From contig JAICRS010000201.1 of assembly GCA_025966335.1 (NCBI GenBank), positions 1-5,568 on the forward strand: a stretch of DNA of 5,568 bases, given 5' to 3'. Of this stretch, positions 1 to 5,038 are shown in pieces. Position 1 is the stretch's first letter; each line of letters begins with the position of its first letter. The position numbers were made by a program, and so were the translations under genes. Under the pieces are notes generated by a model that was not told where the DNA came from, did no database searches, and saw nothing but the letters and a program-made list of their open reading frames with translations. The DNA is from Nocardioidaceae bacterium (GTDB lineage: Bacteria; Actinomycetota; Actinomycetes; Propionibacteriales; Nocardioidaceae).

Positions 1-2
1 AC

Positions 3-185
3 GAGCTGATCGGCCTGGCCCTCGAGATCGGCTGCGTGTTCTCGATCGACAGCGACGCGCATGCGCCCGGTCAGCTGGACTTCGTCGACTACGGATGTGC
101 CCGCGCGTTCGAGCTCGGTGTCCCCGAGGACAGGGTCGTCAACACCTGGGAAGTCGACCGGCTGCTCGCCTGGGCCGACAGGTAA
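3..185 (+). CDS. PHP-domain phosphoesterase, C-terminal end only
   Basis: This is the last 60 residues of a gene that begins upstream of the window. PHP proteins are metal-dependent phosphoesterases; relatives include the exonuclease domain of PolX and histidinol phosphatases. The visible part carries the late PHP metal-binding motif, FSIDSDAHAPGQL at fragment residues 13-25, with Asp16, Asp18 and His20 as likely metal-site residues. It is followed by an alpha-helical end with YGCARAFELGVP and VVNTWEVDRLLAW, a tail I associate with actinobacterial stand-alone PHP proteins and PolX. The fragment cannot tell a stand-alone PHP protein (usually about 330-340 residues) from the C terminus of a PolX polymerase/exonuclease. 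Its TAA stop at 183-185 also forms the first half of a predicted -10 hexamer for the next gene. The family call is fairly secure; the substrate is unknown. Confidence 0.8.
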   Translation, partial: ELIGLALEIGCVFSIDSDAHAPGQLDFVDYGCARAFELGVPEDRVVNTWEVDRLLAWADR

Positions 186-188
186 CCT
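183..188 (+). promoter_or_regulatory. Predicted -10 hexamer (TAACCT) of a leaderless promoter for the metallopeptidase gene
   Basis: TAACCT fits the actinobacterial TANNNT -10 consensus and ends 6 nt before the ATG at 195, which puts the transcription start on or next to the A of the start codon. There is no Shine-Dalgarno sequence in the 9-nt gap after the preceding stop. The first three bases are the TAA stop codon of the PHP gene. I see no clear -35 hexamer about 17 nt upstream. The placement is inferred from the sequence only. Confidence 0.55.
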
Positions 189-194
189 GCGGTT

Positions 195-788
195 ATGGCA
201 ACCGCCACTCCCAAGCCTCCGACGCCCCAGGTCGAGGTCCGCCGCAGCCGCAAGCGTCGTCGTACCGTCGCCGCCTACCGCGAGGACGACAAGGTGATCG
301 TGATGATCCCGGCGCGGCTCAGCGTCGCCGAGGAGCGCGAGTGGGTGGCCACGATGGTCGAGCGGCTGGAGAAATCGGAGAAGCGCCGCCGGCCCAGCGA
401 CGCCGGGCTGCAGCGGCGGGCCACCGAGCTCAGCGAGCGCTACCTCGACGGGCGGGCCCGGCCGCGCACCGTCCGCTGGGTCGACAACCAGAACAGCCGG
501 TGGGGCTCCTGCACGCCCAGCGACAAGTCGATCCGGCTGTCCCGCCGGCTGCAGGGGATGCCCGCGTGGGTGATCGACTACGTGCTGGTGCACGAGCTCG
601 CGCACCTGCTCGAGGTCGGCCACACCCCGGTGTTCTGGCAGTGGGTCGACCGCTACCCGAAGGCCGAGCGGGCCAAGGGGTTCCTGGAGGGCGTCGCGGC
701 CGCGTCCCAGCTCGACATCGACGCCGAGCCGCCGGACTGCTCCGCCGAGGGCGCGGCAGCGATGGCGGCCGACGACGTGGTCGACTAG
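195..788 (+). CDS. YgjP/SprT-like (DUF45, M48-type) zinc metallopeptidase
   Basis: This 197-residue protein is a probable cytoplasmic zinc metallopeptidase of the YgjP-like family, often labelled M48 family metallopeptidase. The zincin motif HELAH is at residues 133-137, with His133 and His137 as zinc ligands and Glu134 as catalytic base. A third histidine, His143 in VGHTPVFW, sits where the family's third ligand is expected. The family's SRWGSC signature is at 101-106, after RWVDNQN. The N terminus (residues 17-23) is strongly basic, and residues 174-197 form an acidic, alanine-rich tail. No signal peptide or membrane segment is visible. Start choice: the ATG is 6 nt after a TANNNT -10, with no ribosome-binding site, so a leaderless start is likely. 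It probably forms a two-gene unit with the VOC gene 11 nt downstream. Physiological substrates of this family are poorly known. Confidence 0.88.
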   Translation: MATATPKPPTPQVEVRRSRKRRRTVAAYREDDKVIVMIPARLSVAEEREWVATMVERLEKSEKRRRPSDAGLQRRATELSERYLDGRARPRTVRWVDNQNSRWGSCTPSDKSIRLSRRLQGMPAWVIDYVLVHELAHLLEVGHTPVFWQWVDRYPKAERAKGFLEGVAAASQLDIDAEPPDCSAEGAAAMAADDVVD

Positions 789-790
789 CC

Positions 791-796
791 GGAGGG
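791..796 (+). promoter_or_regulatory. Shine-Dalgarno sequence for the VOC gene
   Basis: GGAGGG lies 3 nt before the ATG at 800; the GGAGG core at 791-795 leaves a 4-nt spacer. It fixes the start of the VOC protein. It also contrasts with the SD-less start of the preceding gene, fitting a downstream cistron in an operon. Confidence 0.7.
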
Positions 797-799
797 GTC

Positions 800-1219
800 A
801 TGGCAGAACCGACCGCGCGCACCGGGGTCGCCCAGCTGCGGCTGGCCGTCGAGGTCGAGGACCTCGACGCGGCGGTGCGGTTCTACCGCGACGTCCTCGG
901 CCTGCCCGAGGAGCTGGTCGTCGACAGCGAGGGCGGTGCCCGGGTGGTGATCCTGGACGCCGGGCGGGCCACGCTGGAGCTGGTCAACCCGGCCCAGAAG
1001 GCGCTGATCGACGACATCGAGGTGGGCGCACCGGTGGCGCCGCGGATCCGGGTGGCGCTCGAGGTTGCCGACACCCGGCAGGCCACCGAGGACGTGGTCG
1101 CCGCCGGCGCCGAGCTGCTCGGCGAACCAAGGCGGACGCCGTGGGACTCCCTCAACGCCCGGGTGAACGCTCCCGACGGCCTGCAGCTGACCCTGTTCGA
1201 GGAGCTCGGCGGGGGCTAG
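800..1219 (+). CDS. VOC superfamily (glyoxalase/bleomycin-resistance fold) protein
   Basis: This 139-residue protein has the two-fold vicinal oxygen chelate layout. Module one begins with LRLAVEVEDLDAAVRFYRDVLGL (residues 13-35, given here for its DLDAAVRFY core) and ends near ATLELVN (57-63). Module two begins with IRVALEVADT (83-92) and ends with DGLQLTLFE (126-134). Such proteins bind or isomerise small molecules, often through a divalent metal. The usual ligand positions are not filled: by alignment to the repeat pattern, Arg14 and Arg84 replace the first-strand histidines and Thr131 replaces the last glutamate. Only Glu60 remains. It may therefore bind a ligand without a metal, or use other residues. 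The start has a good ribosome-binding site and lies 11 nt after the metallopeptidase stop. Its TAG stop overlaps the opposing NUDIX stop. The substrate is unknown. Confidence 0.85.
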   Translation: MAEPTARTGVAQLRLAVEVEDLDAAVRFYRDVLGLPEELVVDSEGGARVVILDAGRATLELVNPAQKALIDDIEVGAPVAPRIRVALEVADTRQATEDVVAAGAELLGEPRRTPWDSLNARVNAPDGLQLTLFEELGGG

Positions 1220-1776
1220 GTCCGCAGCCGCTTGCGGGCCAGCTGGACCAGCTCGACCATGTTCGGGTCGTCGGTGGGCAGCGCGTCGGCCGGCCACCAC
1301 CGCACGTCCAGCGACTCCTCGCTGACCGCGTGCACCGCTTCGGCCGGGGCGACGGCGAGGAAGCGTACGTCGAGGTGGTGCACGCCGCCGCGAGGGTCGC
1401 AGAACGGCACGTCGTGGACATCGAGCTGCACCGGGACCGGGTCGAGGACCAGGCCGAGCACCCCGGACTCCTCGACGGCCTCCCGCAGCGCGGCCCCGGC
1501 CAGGGTGGTGTCCCCGGGCTCGCAGTGGCCGCCCATCTGGAACCAGGCGTTGGCCTTCGCGTGCAGGGTCAGCAGCACCTGTTGGTGATCGGCGGAGAGC
1601 ACGAGCGTGCTCGCGGTGACGTGGTCGGGGTAGCAGGACCGGTCCAGGCCGGTGGGCTCGGCCTCCAGGTGGTGCACGTAGCGGCGCCGTACCCGTTCCT
1701 GCTCGTCGTTCGGGGCCCGCCAGCCGCGCAGCAGTGCAAGCGCGTCGTCGTGCAGGCTCACCTGCGGGTCGGTCAC
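1216..1776 (-). CDS. NUDIX hydrolase
   Basis: This 186-residue NUDIX hydrolase would cleave a nucleoside diphosphate linked to another group, acting in the cytoplasm; its substrate cannot be told from sequence. The NUDIX box lies at about 82-106, with GGHCEPGD (82-89), REAVEESGV (98-106), Arg98, Glu99 and the metal-binding pair Glu102-Glu103. The helix part has one more residue between the acidic position (Asp89, replacing Glu) and Arg98 than the canonical G-x5-E-x7-RE spacing. I recall this form in other actinobacterial NUDIX proteins. About 55 residues precede the catalytic domain, so it is longer than MutT. The GTG start overlaps the TGA of the upstream zincin-like gene as GTGA, predicting translational coupling. 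The gene ends tail to tail with the VOC gene. Confidence 0.88.
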   Translation of the reverse strand: MTDPQVSLHDDALALLRGWRAPNDEQERVRRRYVHHLEAEPTGLDRSCYPDHVTASTLVLSADHQQVLLTLHAKANAWFQMGGHCEPGDTTLAGAALREAVEESGVLGLVLDPVPVQLDVHDVPFCDPRGGVHHLDVRFLAVAPAEAVHAVSEESLDVRWWPADALPTDDPNMVELVQLARKRLRT

Positions 1777-3143
1777 GCGCCGGGCTGGTCGCCGCCGTCG
1801 CCGCTGCCGAGGCCGGACCGACCGTCCTCGTCGTCGAGCAGCTCGGCGAGCGCGGCATCGAACTCCGCGTCGGTCAGCGCCTCGGGCTCCTCGGTGTGCT
1901 CGCGGAAGCCGAGCGGGTCGTCGAGGTCGTCGGCGGTCGGCAGGAGGTCGGGGTGCGCCCAGACCGCGTCCCGGGCCTGCGGCCCCTGGCGGGAGCGCAG
2001 CGAGCCCCACAGCGCGGACGCGTCCCGCAGCCGGCGCGGTCGCAGCTCGAGGCCGACCAACGCGGCGAACGTCGACTCGGCGGGACCACCCGCGGCGCGA
2101 CGGCGACGGACCGCCTCCTGCATCTTGGTGGCGCTGGGCATCCGGGACTCGGTCGCCTGCCCGACCACCTCGTCGACCCAGCCCTCGACCAGCGCGAGCG
2201 TGGTCTCCAGCCGGGTGAGCGCCGCCTTCTGCGCGGGCGTCTTCTCCGGCTCGAACAGTCCGCCCTCGAGCGCCTCCTGCAGGGCGGCCGGGTTCATCGG
2301 GTCGATGTCGGCCATCGACGACTCGATCTTCGACACGTCGATGGTGGTGCCGCGGCCGTAGTCCTCGACGGCGGCGAGCAGGTGACCCCGCAGCCACGGC
2401 ACGTGCGCGAACAGCCGCTGGTGCGCCGCCTCGCGCAGCGCCAGGTAGAGGAAGACGTCGTCCTCGCTGACGTCGAGCCCGTCGGCGAACTCGCGCACGT
2501 TCGCCGGGACCAGCGCCGCCTTGCCTGCGGGGCCGAGCGGCAGCCCGATGTCGGAGGCGGTGAGCACCTCGCCGGCGAGGCCGCCGAGTGCCTGGCCGAC
2601 CTGGCTGCCGAACATCGCGCCGCCGGCCTTGCCGAGCATCCCGAGCAGCGGACCGGCCATGCTCTTGGCCTCTTCCGGCAACGCCTTGCCCATCGCGCCC
2701 ACCACGTGCTCGGCGACCGGCTCCACCAGCCGGCGCCACACGTCCACGGTCTCCTCGATCCATTCCGCACGGCTCCACACCGCGGACGTGTTCACGCCCG
2801 AGGGAAGGTCGGTGACCTGGTCCAGCCAGTGGTCGGCCAGCCGCAGGGCATCGGCGACCGCCTCCCGGTCCTGCTGGCCCGGCGACGGGTCGGGCTCCTG
2901 CGCCACCGTCTTGCGGGCGACGTCCTTGGCCAGGTTCCAGTTCACCGACCCCTCGTAGGGGGCCATCATGTGCTGCATCTGGCTCATCAGCATGGACAGG
3001 TCCGGCATGCCCGGAACGCCCTGCATGCCGCCGGGTCCTCCGGGCATGCCACCGCCGAAGGCGGCGAAGATCTGCTCGAACGGTGTGCCCTTGAACGGGT
3101 TGTTGTTGTCGTCGTCGGGACGGTCTCCGGGCTCGTTCGTCAT
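1773..3143 (-). CDS. Zincin-like DUF2342 (Zincin_2) protein, annotated family of zinc-dependent metalloproteases
   Basis: This 456-residue protein matches the actinobacterial DUF2342/Zincin_2 family, the same family as M. tuberculosis Rv3195 (from memory). Order: an acidic, Asn-rich start (DDDNNNPF, 10-17); a Gly/Met/Pro-rich low-complexity stretch (30-62, with eight methionines); a helical body with VNWNLAKDVAR (67-77); a glycine/methionine-rich amphipathic stretch (160-193); and LREAAHQRLF at 236-245. That last segment aligns with the zincin helix but reads REAAH, not HEXXH. Glu238 and His241 keep an ExxH pair, but the first zinc-ligand histidine is Arg237, so protease activity is unproven. 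The C-terminal tail (430-456) is acidic and glycine-rich. No signal peptide is evident, so it is probably cytoplasmic. A TAGTTT hexamer sits 6 nt before the ATG and suggests a leaderless mRNA. The NUDIX gene follows in a GTGA overlap. Confidence 0.85.
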   Translation of the reverse strand: MTNEPGDRPDDDNNNPFKGTPFEQIFAAFGGGMPGGPGGMQGVPGMPDLSMLMSQMQHMMAPYEGSVNWNLAKDVARKTVAQEPDPSPGQQDREAVADALRLADHWLDQVTDLPSGVNTSAVWSRAEWIEETVDVWRRLVEPVAEHVVGAMGKALPEEAKSMAGPLLGMLGKAGGAMFGSQVGQALGGLAGEVLTASDIGLPLGPAGKAALVPANVREFADGLDVSEDDVFLYLALREAAHQRLFAHVPWLRGHLLAAVEDYGRGTTIDVSKIESSMADIDPMNPAALQEALEGGLFEPEKTPAQKAALTRLETTLALVEGWVDEVVGQATESRMPSATKMQEAVRRRRAAGGPAESTFAALVGLELRPRRLRDASALWGSLRSRQGPQARDAVWAHPDLLPTADDLDDPLGFREHTEEPEALTDAEFDAALAELLDDEDGRSGLGSGDGGDQPGA

Positions 3144-3149
3144 GGCTCC

Positions 3150-3155
3150 AAACTA
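3150..3155 (-). promoter_or_regulatory. Predicted -10 hexamer (TAGTTT) of a leaderless promoter for the zincin-like gene
   Basis: Read on the minus strand, TAGTTT is followed by GGAGCC and then the ATG at 3143, so the predicted transcription start is the A of the start codon. The GGAG within the 6-nt spacer is only 2 nt from the ATG, too close to act as a normal ribosome-binding site. The zone where this promoter's -35 would lie (about 3173-3178) coincides with the -10 of the moaE promoter on the other strand. Confidence 0.6.
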
Positions 3156-3173
3156 CTCGTGTCCTTCAACCCG

Positions 3174-3179
3174 TAGGCT
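3174..3179 (+). promoter_or_regulatory. Predicted -10 hexamer (TAGGCT) of a leaderless promoter for moaE
   Basis: TAGGCT fits TANNNT and ends 7 nt before the GTG start at 3187, predicting a transcription start at or 1 nt before the start codon. The intervening CGGTGGC holds no usable Shine-Dalgarno sequence. No TTGACA-like -35 is present. The expected -35 zone (about 3150-3156) is occupied by the divergent gene's -10. Confidence 0.6.
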
Positions 3180-3186
3180 CGGTGGC

Positions 3187-3621
3187 GTGACTGAGGACAC
3201 CCCCGTCGTACGACTCGTCGACATCCGTGACACACCGCTCGACGTGAACGAGGTCCTCGCCGCGGTCTCCGACGCCGCGGCGGGTGGACTGACGCTGTTC
3301 GTCGGGGCGGTGCGCGACCACGACAACAACCTCGGTGTGACCGGCCTCGAGTACTCCGCCCACCCCACCGCCCTCGCCCAGCTCCGTGCGGTCGCGGAGC
3401 GGGTGGCCAAGGAGTACGACGTGCTGGCGGTCGCCGCGGTGCACCGGACCGGTGACCTGGCGATCGGGGACGCAGCGGTGGTCGTGGCCACGGCGGCGGC
3501 GCACCGCGGCGAGTCCTTCGACGCCTCCCGCGCGCTGATCGACGAGCTGAAGGCGACGGTCCCGATCTGGAAGCACCAGCTGTTCGCCGACGGGACCGAG
3601 GAGTGGGTCGGCACGCCCTGA
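3187..3621 (+). CDS. moaE: Molybdopterin synthase catalytic subunit MoaE
   Basis: MoaE is the large subunit of cytoplasmic molybdopterin synthase. With thiocarboxylated MoaD it converts cyclic pyranopterin monophosphate to molybdopterin in molybdenum cofactor synthesis. The 144-residue protein shows the family landmarks in order: LFVGAVRDHD (37-46, Arg43), VHRTGDLAIGDAAVVV (85-100), AAHRGESF (104-111, with His106-Arg107 in the place of E. coli His103-Arg104), and LKATVPIWKHQLF (121-133). Lys122 and Lys129 keep the 7-residue spacing of E. coli Lys119 and Lys126, so the enzyme should be active. Length is normal for the family (about 140-155). The GTG at 3187 is chosen because a TANNNT -10 ends 7 nt upstream and the protein then starts just ahead of the conserved core. 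No moaD or other cofactor gene is in the window, so its partners are encoded elsewhere. Confidence 0.95.
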   Translation: MTEDTPVVRLVDIRDTPLDVNEVLAAVSDAAAGGLTLFVGAVRDHDNNLGVTGLEYSAHPTALAQLRAVAERVAKEYDVLAVAAVHRTGDLAIGDAAVVVATAAAHRGESFDASRALIDELKATVPIWKHQLFADGTEEWVGTP

Positions 3622-3668
3622 CCCGGTCTCCCTCAGCGTGCCTGCGGGGAATCGACGCCGGTGTTGCC

Positions 3669-3674
3669 TAGCCT
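3669..3674 (+). promoter_or_regulatory. Predicted -10 hexamer (TAGCCT) of a leaderless promoter for the small membrane protein
   Basis: TAGCCT fits TANNNT and ends 6 nt before the GTG at 3681, so transcription is predicted to start at the G of the start codon. The spacer GCTGCT contains no Shine-Dalgarno sequence. The rest of the 59-nt gap after moaE (3622-3668) shows no clear terminator hairpin and no obvious -35 hexamer. Confidence 0.55.
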
Positions 3675-3680
3675 GCTGCT

Positions 3681-3956
3681 GTGGAGATCTTGGCGTGGCT
3701 GGTTCCGTCGGCGGTGGTGACCGTGCTGGCGATGATCTGGGCCGCCTGGGCCGGGCGACCGCGCCGCGCGGAGGCGGACCGGTCCGAGGCCGCCTACGAG
3801 CGGTTCTCCCAGGCGATCGCGCGGGCACACCCCGGTGCGGGTCGCCCTCGCCCCTCGGCGGTGCGTGACCGCAGCACCGGGATCGCGGTCCGGCCGTCCC
3901 GCCGTCCGACGGCGTCCCGCCCCGGTGAGGACGCGGCCACCCGTCGCTCTGCGTAG
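3681..3956 (+). CDS. Small single-pass membrane protein, function unknown
   Basis: I do not recognise a named family for this 91-residue protein. Its N terminus is one hydrophobic segment (about residues 2-24, with LAWLVPSAVVTVLAMIWAAW at its core), followed at once by the basic RPRRAEADR. That pattern predicts an N-out, C-in membrane anchor by the positive-inside rule. Residues 30-50 (SEAAYERFSQAIARAHPG) look helical. The remainder (about 51-91) is a disordered-looking tail rich in Arg, Pro and Ala. Codon use over the first 50 codons is strongly G/C-ending, in line with the neighbouring genes, and the -10 placement supports the GTG start. It lies between moaE and the PDZ-S16 protease, 26 nt before the latter, so it could be co-transcribed with the protease. 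A role beside that membrane protease is possible but only a guess from position. Confidence 0.7.
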   Translation: MEILAWLVPSAVVTVLAMIWAAWAGRPRRAEADRSEAAYERFSQAIARAHPGAGRPRPSAVRDRSTGIAVRPSRRPTASRPGEDAATRRSA

Positions 3957-3968
3957 TTGTCCCAGGGT

Positions 3969-3975
3969 GAGAAGG
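3969..3975 (+). promoter_or_regulatory. Shine-Dalgarno sequence for the PDZ-S16 protease gene
   Basis: GAGAAGG ends 7 nt before the ATG at 3983, a normal spacing, and fixes that start. A weak -10-like TAGTTG at 3954-3959, overlapping the small gene's TAG stop, could drive a short-leader transcript, but its last base does not fit TANNNT. Read-through from the small gene is equally likely. Confidence 0.6.
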
Positions 3976-3982
3976 TTGCGCC

Positions 3983-5038
3983 ATGAGTCGCCGTACCGTG
4001 TCGAGCATTCTCGCCTGCGTTCTGCTGGTGGTTCTGTTCAGCGCGGCCGCGTTCCTGCCGGTTCCCTACGTGACGATGAGCCCCGGCCCCACGATCGACG
4101 TACTGTCCGAGCGTGACGGCGAGGAGATCGTCCAGATCGCGGGGGAGCAGACCTATCCCACCGAGGGCGACCTGCGGCTGACCACGGTCTCGGTGACCGG
4201 CCCGGGGCAGGAGCTCAGCCTCGCCGAGGCGCTCGCCGCCTGGTTCGACAACACCCGCGCGGTCTACCCCCGCGACGTGGTCTACGAGCCCGAGCAGTCC
4301 GAGCAGGAGGTGCGCACCGAGTCCAGCGTGCAGATGGTCAGCTCCCAGGACACCGCGATCGCGGCGGCGCTGAGCGAGCTCGGCTACGAGCTCGACGTGG
4401 TGACCGAGGTCCTCGCGGTCACCCCGGACTCGCCGGCGGAGGGCAAGCTCGAGGTCCGCGACAAGATCCTCAAGGTCAACGGCACCACGATCGCGAACGC
4501 GACGGCGGTGTCGCGGGCGATCCAGAAGACCGGTGCGGGCGAGCCGGCCACGTTCGTCGTACGCCGCGACGGCGAGACGAAGACCGTGAAGGTGACCGCC
4601 GAGGCATCGGCTGAGGACCCGGAGCGGGCGGTGGTCGGTGTCGTGGTGGGCGAGGGCTACCAGTTCCCGTTCGACGTCTCGGTCAACATCAGCGACGACA
4701 TCGGCGGCCCGAGCGCCGGGCTGATCTTCGCGCTGGCCGTCTACGACCGGCTCACGCCGGGCTCCCTGACCGACGGCGTTGATGTGGCCGGCACGGGAAC
4801 GATCACCTCCGAGGGAGACGTTGGACCTATTGGAGGGATCCAGCAGAAGATCGTGGCCGCGGCCGACGCCGGCGCCGAGCTGTTCCTGGTCCCGCCGGAC
4901 AACTGTGACTCCGCACTCGGGGCGCAGGTCGACGAGGAGGAGATCACGCTGGTGAGGGCGCCGTCCATGCACAGTGCCGTGGAGTCGATCCAGGCCTACG
5001 CCGAGGACCAGAACGCCGATCTGCCGAGCTGCCGGTGA
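3983..5038 (+). CDS. Membrane-anchored PDZ and S16 (Lon-like) serine protease, YlbL type
   Basis: This 351-residue protein has the YlbL-type layout. An N-terminal signal anchor (about 7-28, after MSRRTVSS) would place the rest outside the membrane. An N-terminal region follows, with PYVTMSPGPTIDVL at 28-41. A PDZ domain spans about 125-205, with PDSPAEGKLEVRDKILKVNG (148-167) as its core. A Lon-like S16 domain spans about 215-335. The serine-lysine catalytic dyad is intact: Ser244 in GGPSAGL (241-247) and Lys289 in GGIQQKI (284-290). No ATPase domain is present, unlike true Lon. From memory, M. tuberculosis Rv3194c has the same domains and lies next to the DUF2342 gene Rv3195, as here. Family members are thought to act in extracytoplasmic protein processing; the substrate here is unknown. 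The PPA1309-type gene follows in a GTGA overlap. Codons 278-285, just before the catalytic lysine, are unusually A/T-ending. Confidence 0.93.
   Translation: MSRRTVSSILACVLLVVLFSAAAFLPVPYVTMSPGPTIDVLSERDGEEIVQIAGEQTYPTEGDLRLTTVSVTGPGQELSLAEALAAWFDNTRAVYPRDVVYEPEQSEQEVRTESSVQMVSSQDTAIAAALSELGYELDVVTEVLAVTPDSPAEGKLEVRDKILKVNGTTIANATAVSRAIQKTGAGEPATFVVRRDGETKTVKVTAEASAEDPERAVVGVVVGEGYQFPFDVSVNISDDIGGPSAGLIFALAVYDRLTPGSLTDGVDVAGTGTITSEGDVGPIGGIQQKIVAAADAGAELFLVPPDNCDSALGAQVDEEEITLVRAPSMHSAVESIQAYAEDQNADLPSCR

Noticed and set aside
95..799. Upstream extension of the VOC reading frame, which stays open from 95
   Set aside because: It overlaps the well-supported metallopeptidase in another frame, and the extension is Arg/Ala/Pro-rich with no family features. 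The SD at 791-796 and the VOC fold fix the start at 800.
1777..2778. Upstream extension of the NUDIX reading frame on the minus strand
   Set aside because: It lies inside the DUF2342 gene in another frame and is low-complexity Arg/Gly/Ala. The GTG at 1776 gives a complete NUDIX protein and a GTGA overlap.
1734..3176. Long open frame on the plus strand opposite the DUF2342 gene
   Set aside because: Its translation has no recognisable domain and is typical of antisense frames in GC-rich DNA. The minus-strand protein matches a known family along its length.
3622..3668. Possible terminator after moaE
   Set aside because: I could not draw a stable hairpin with a following T-run; the gap only clearly contains the -10 of the next gene.
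4010..4018. Cys12 of the PDZ protease as a lipoprotein lipobox
   Set aside because: The local ILAC partly fits a lipobox, but it sits at the start of the hydrophobic segment and not after it. The segment is better read as a signal anchor.
3794..4972. Long minus-strand open frame opposite the PDZ-S16 protease
   Set aside because: The composition is that of an antisense shadow (Arg/Asp/His/Leu-rich). The plus strand encodes a full protease with an intact catalytic dyad.
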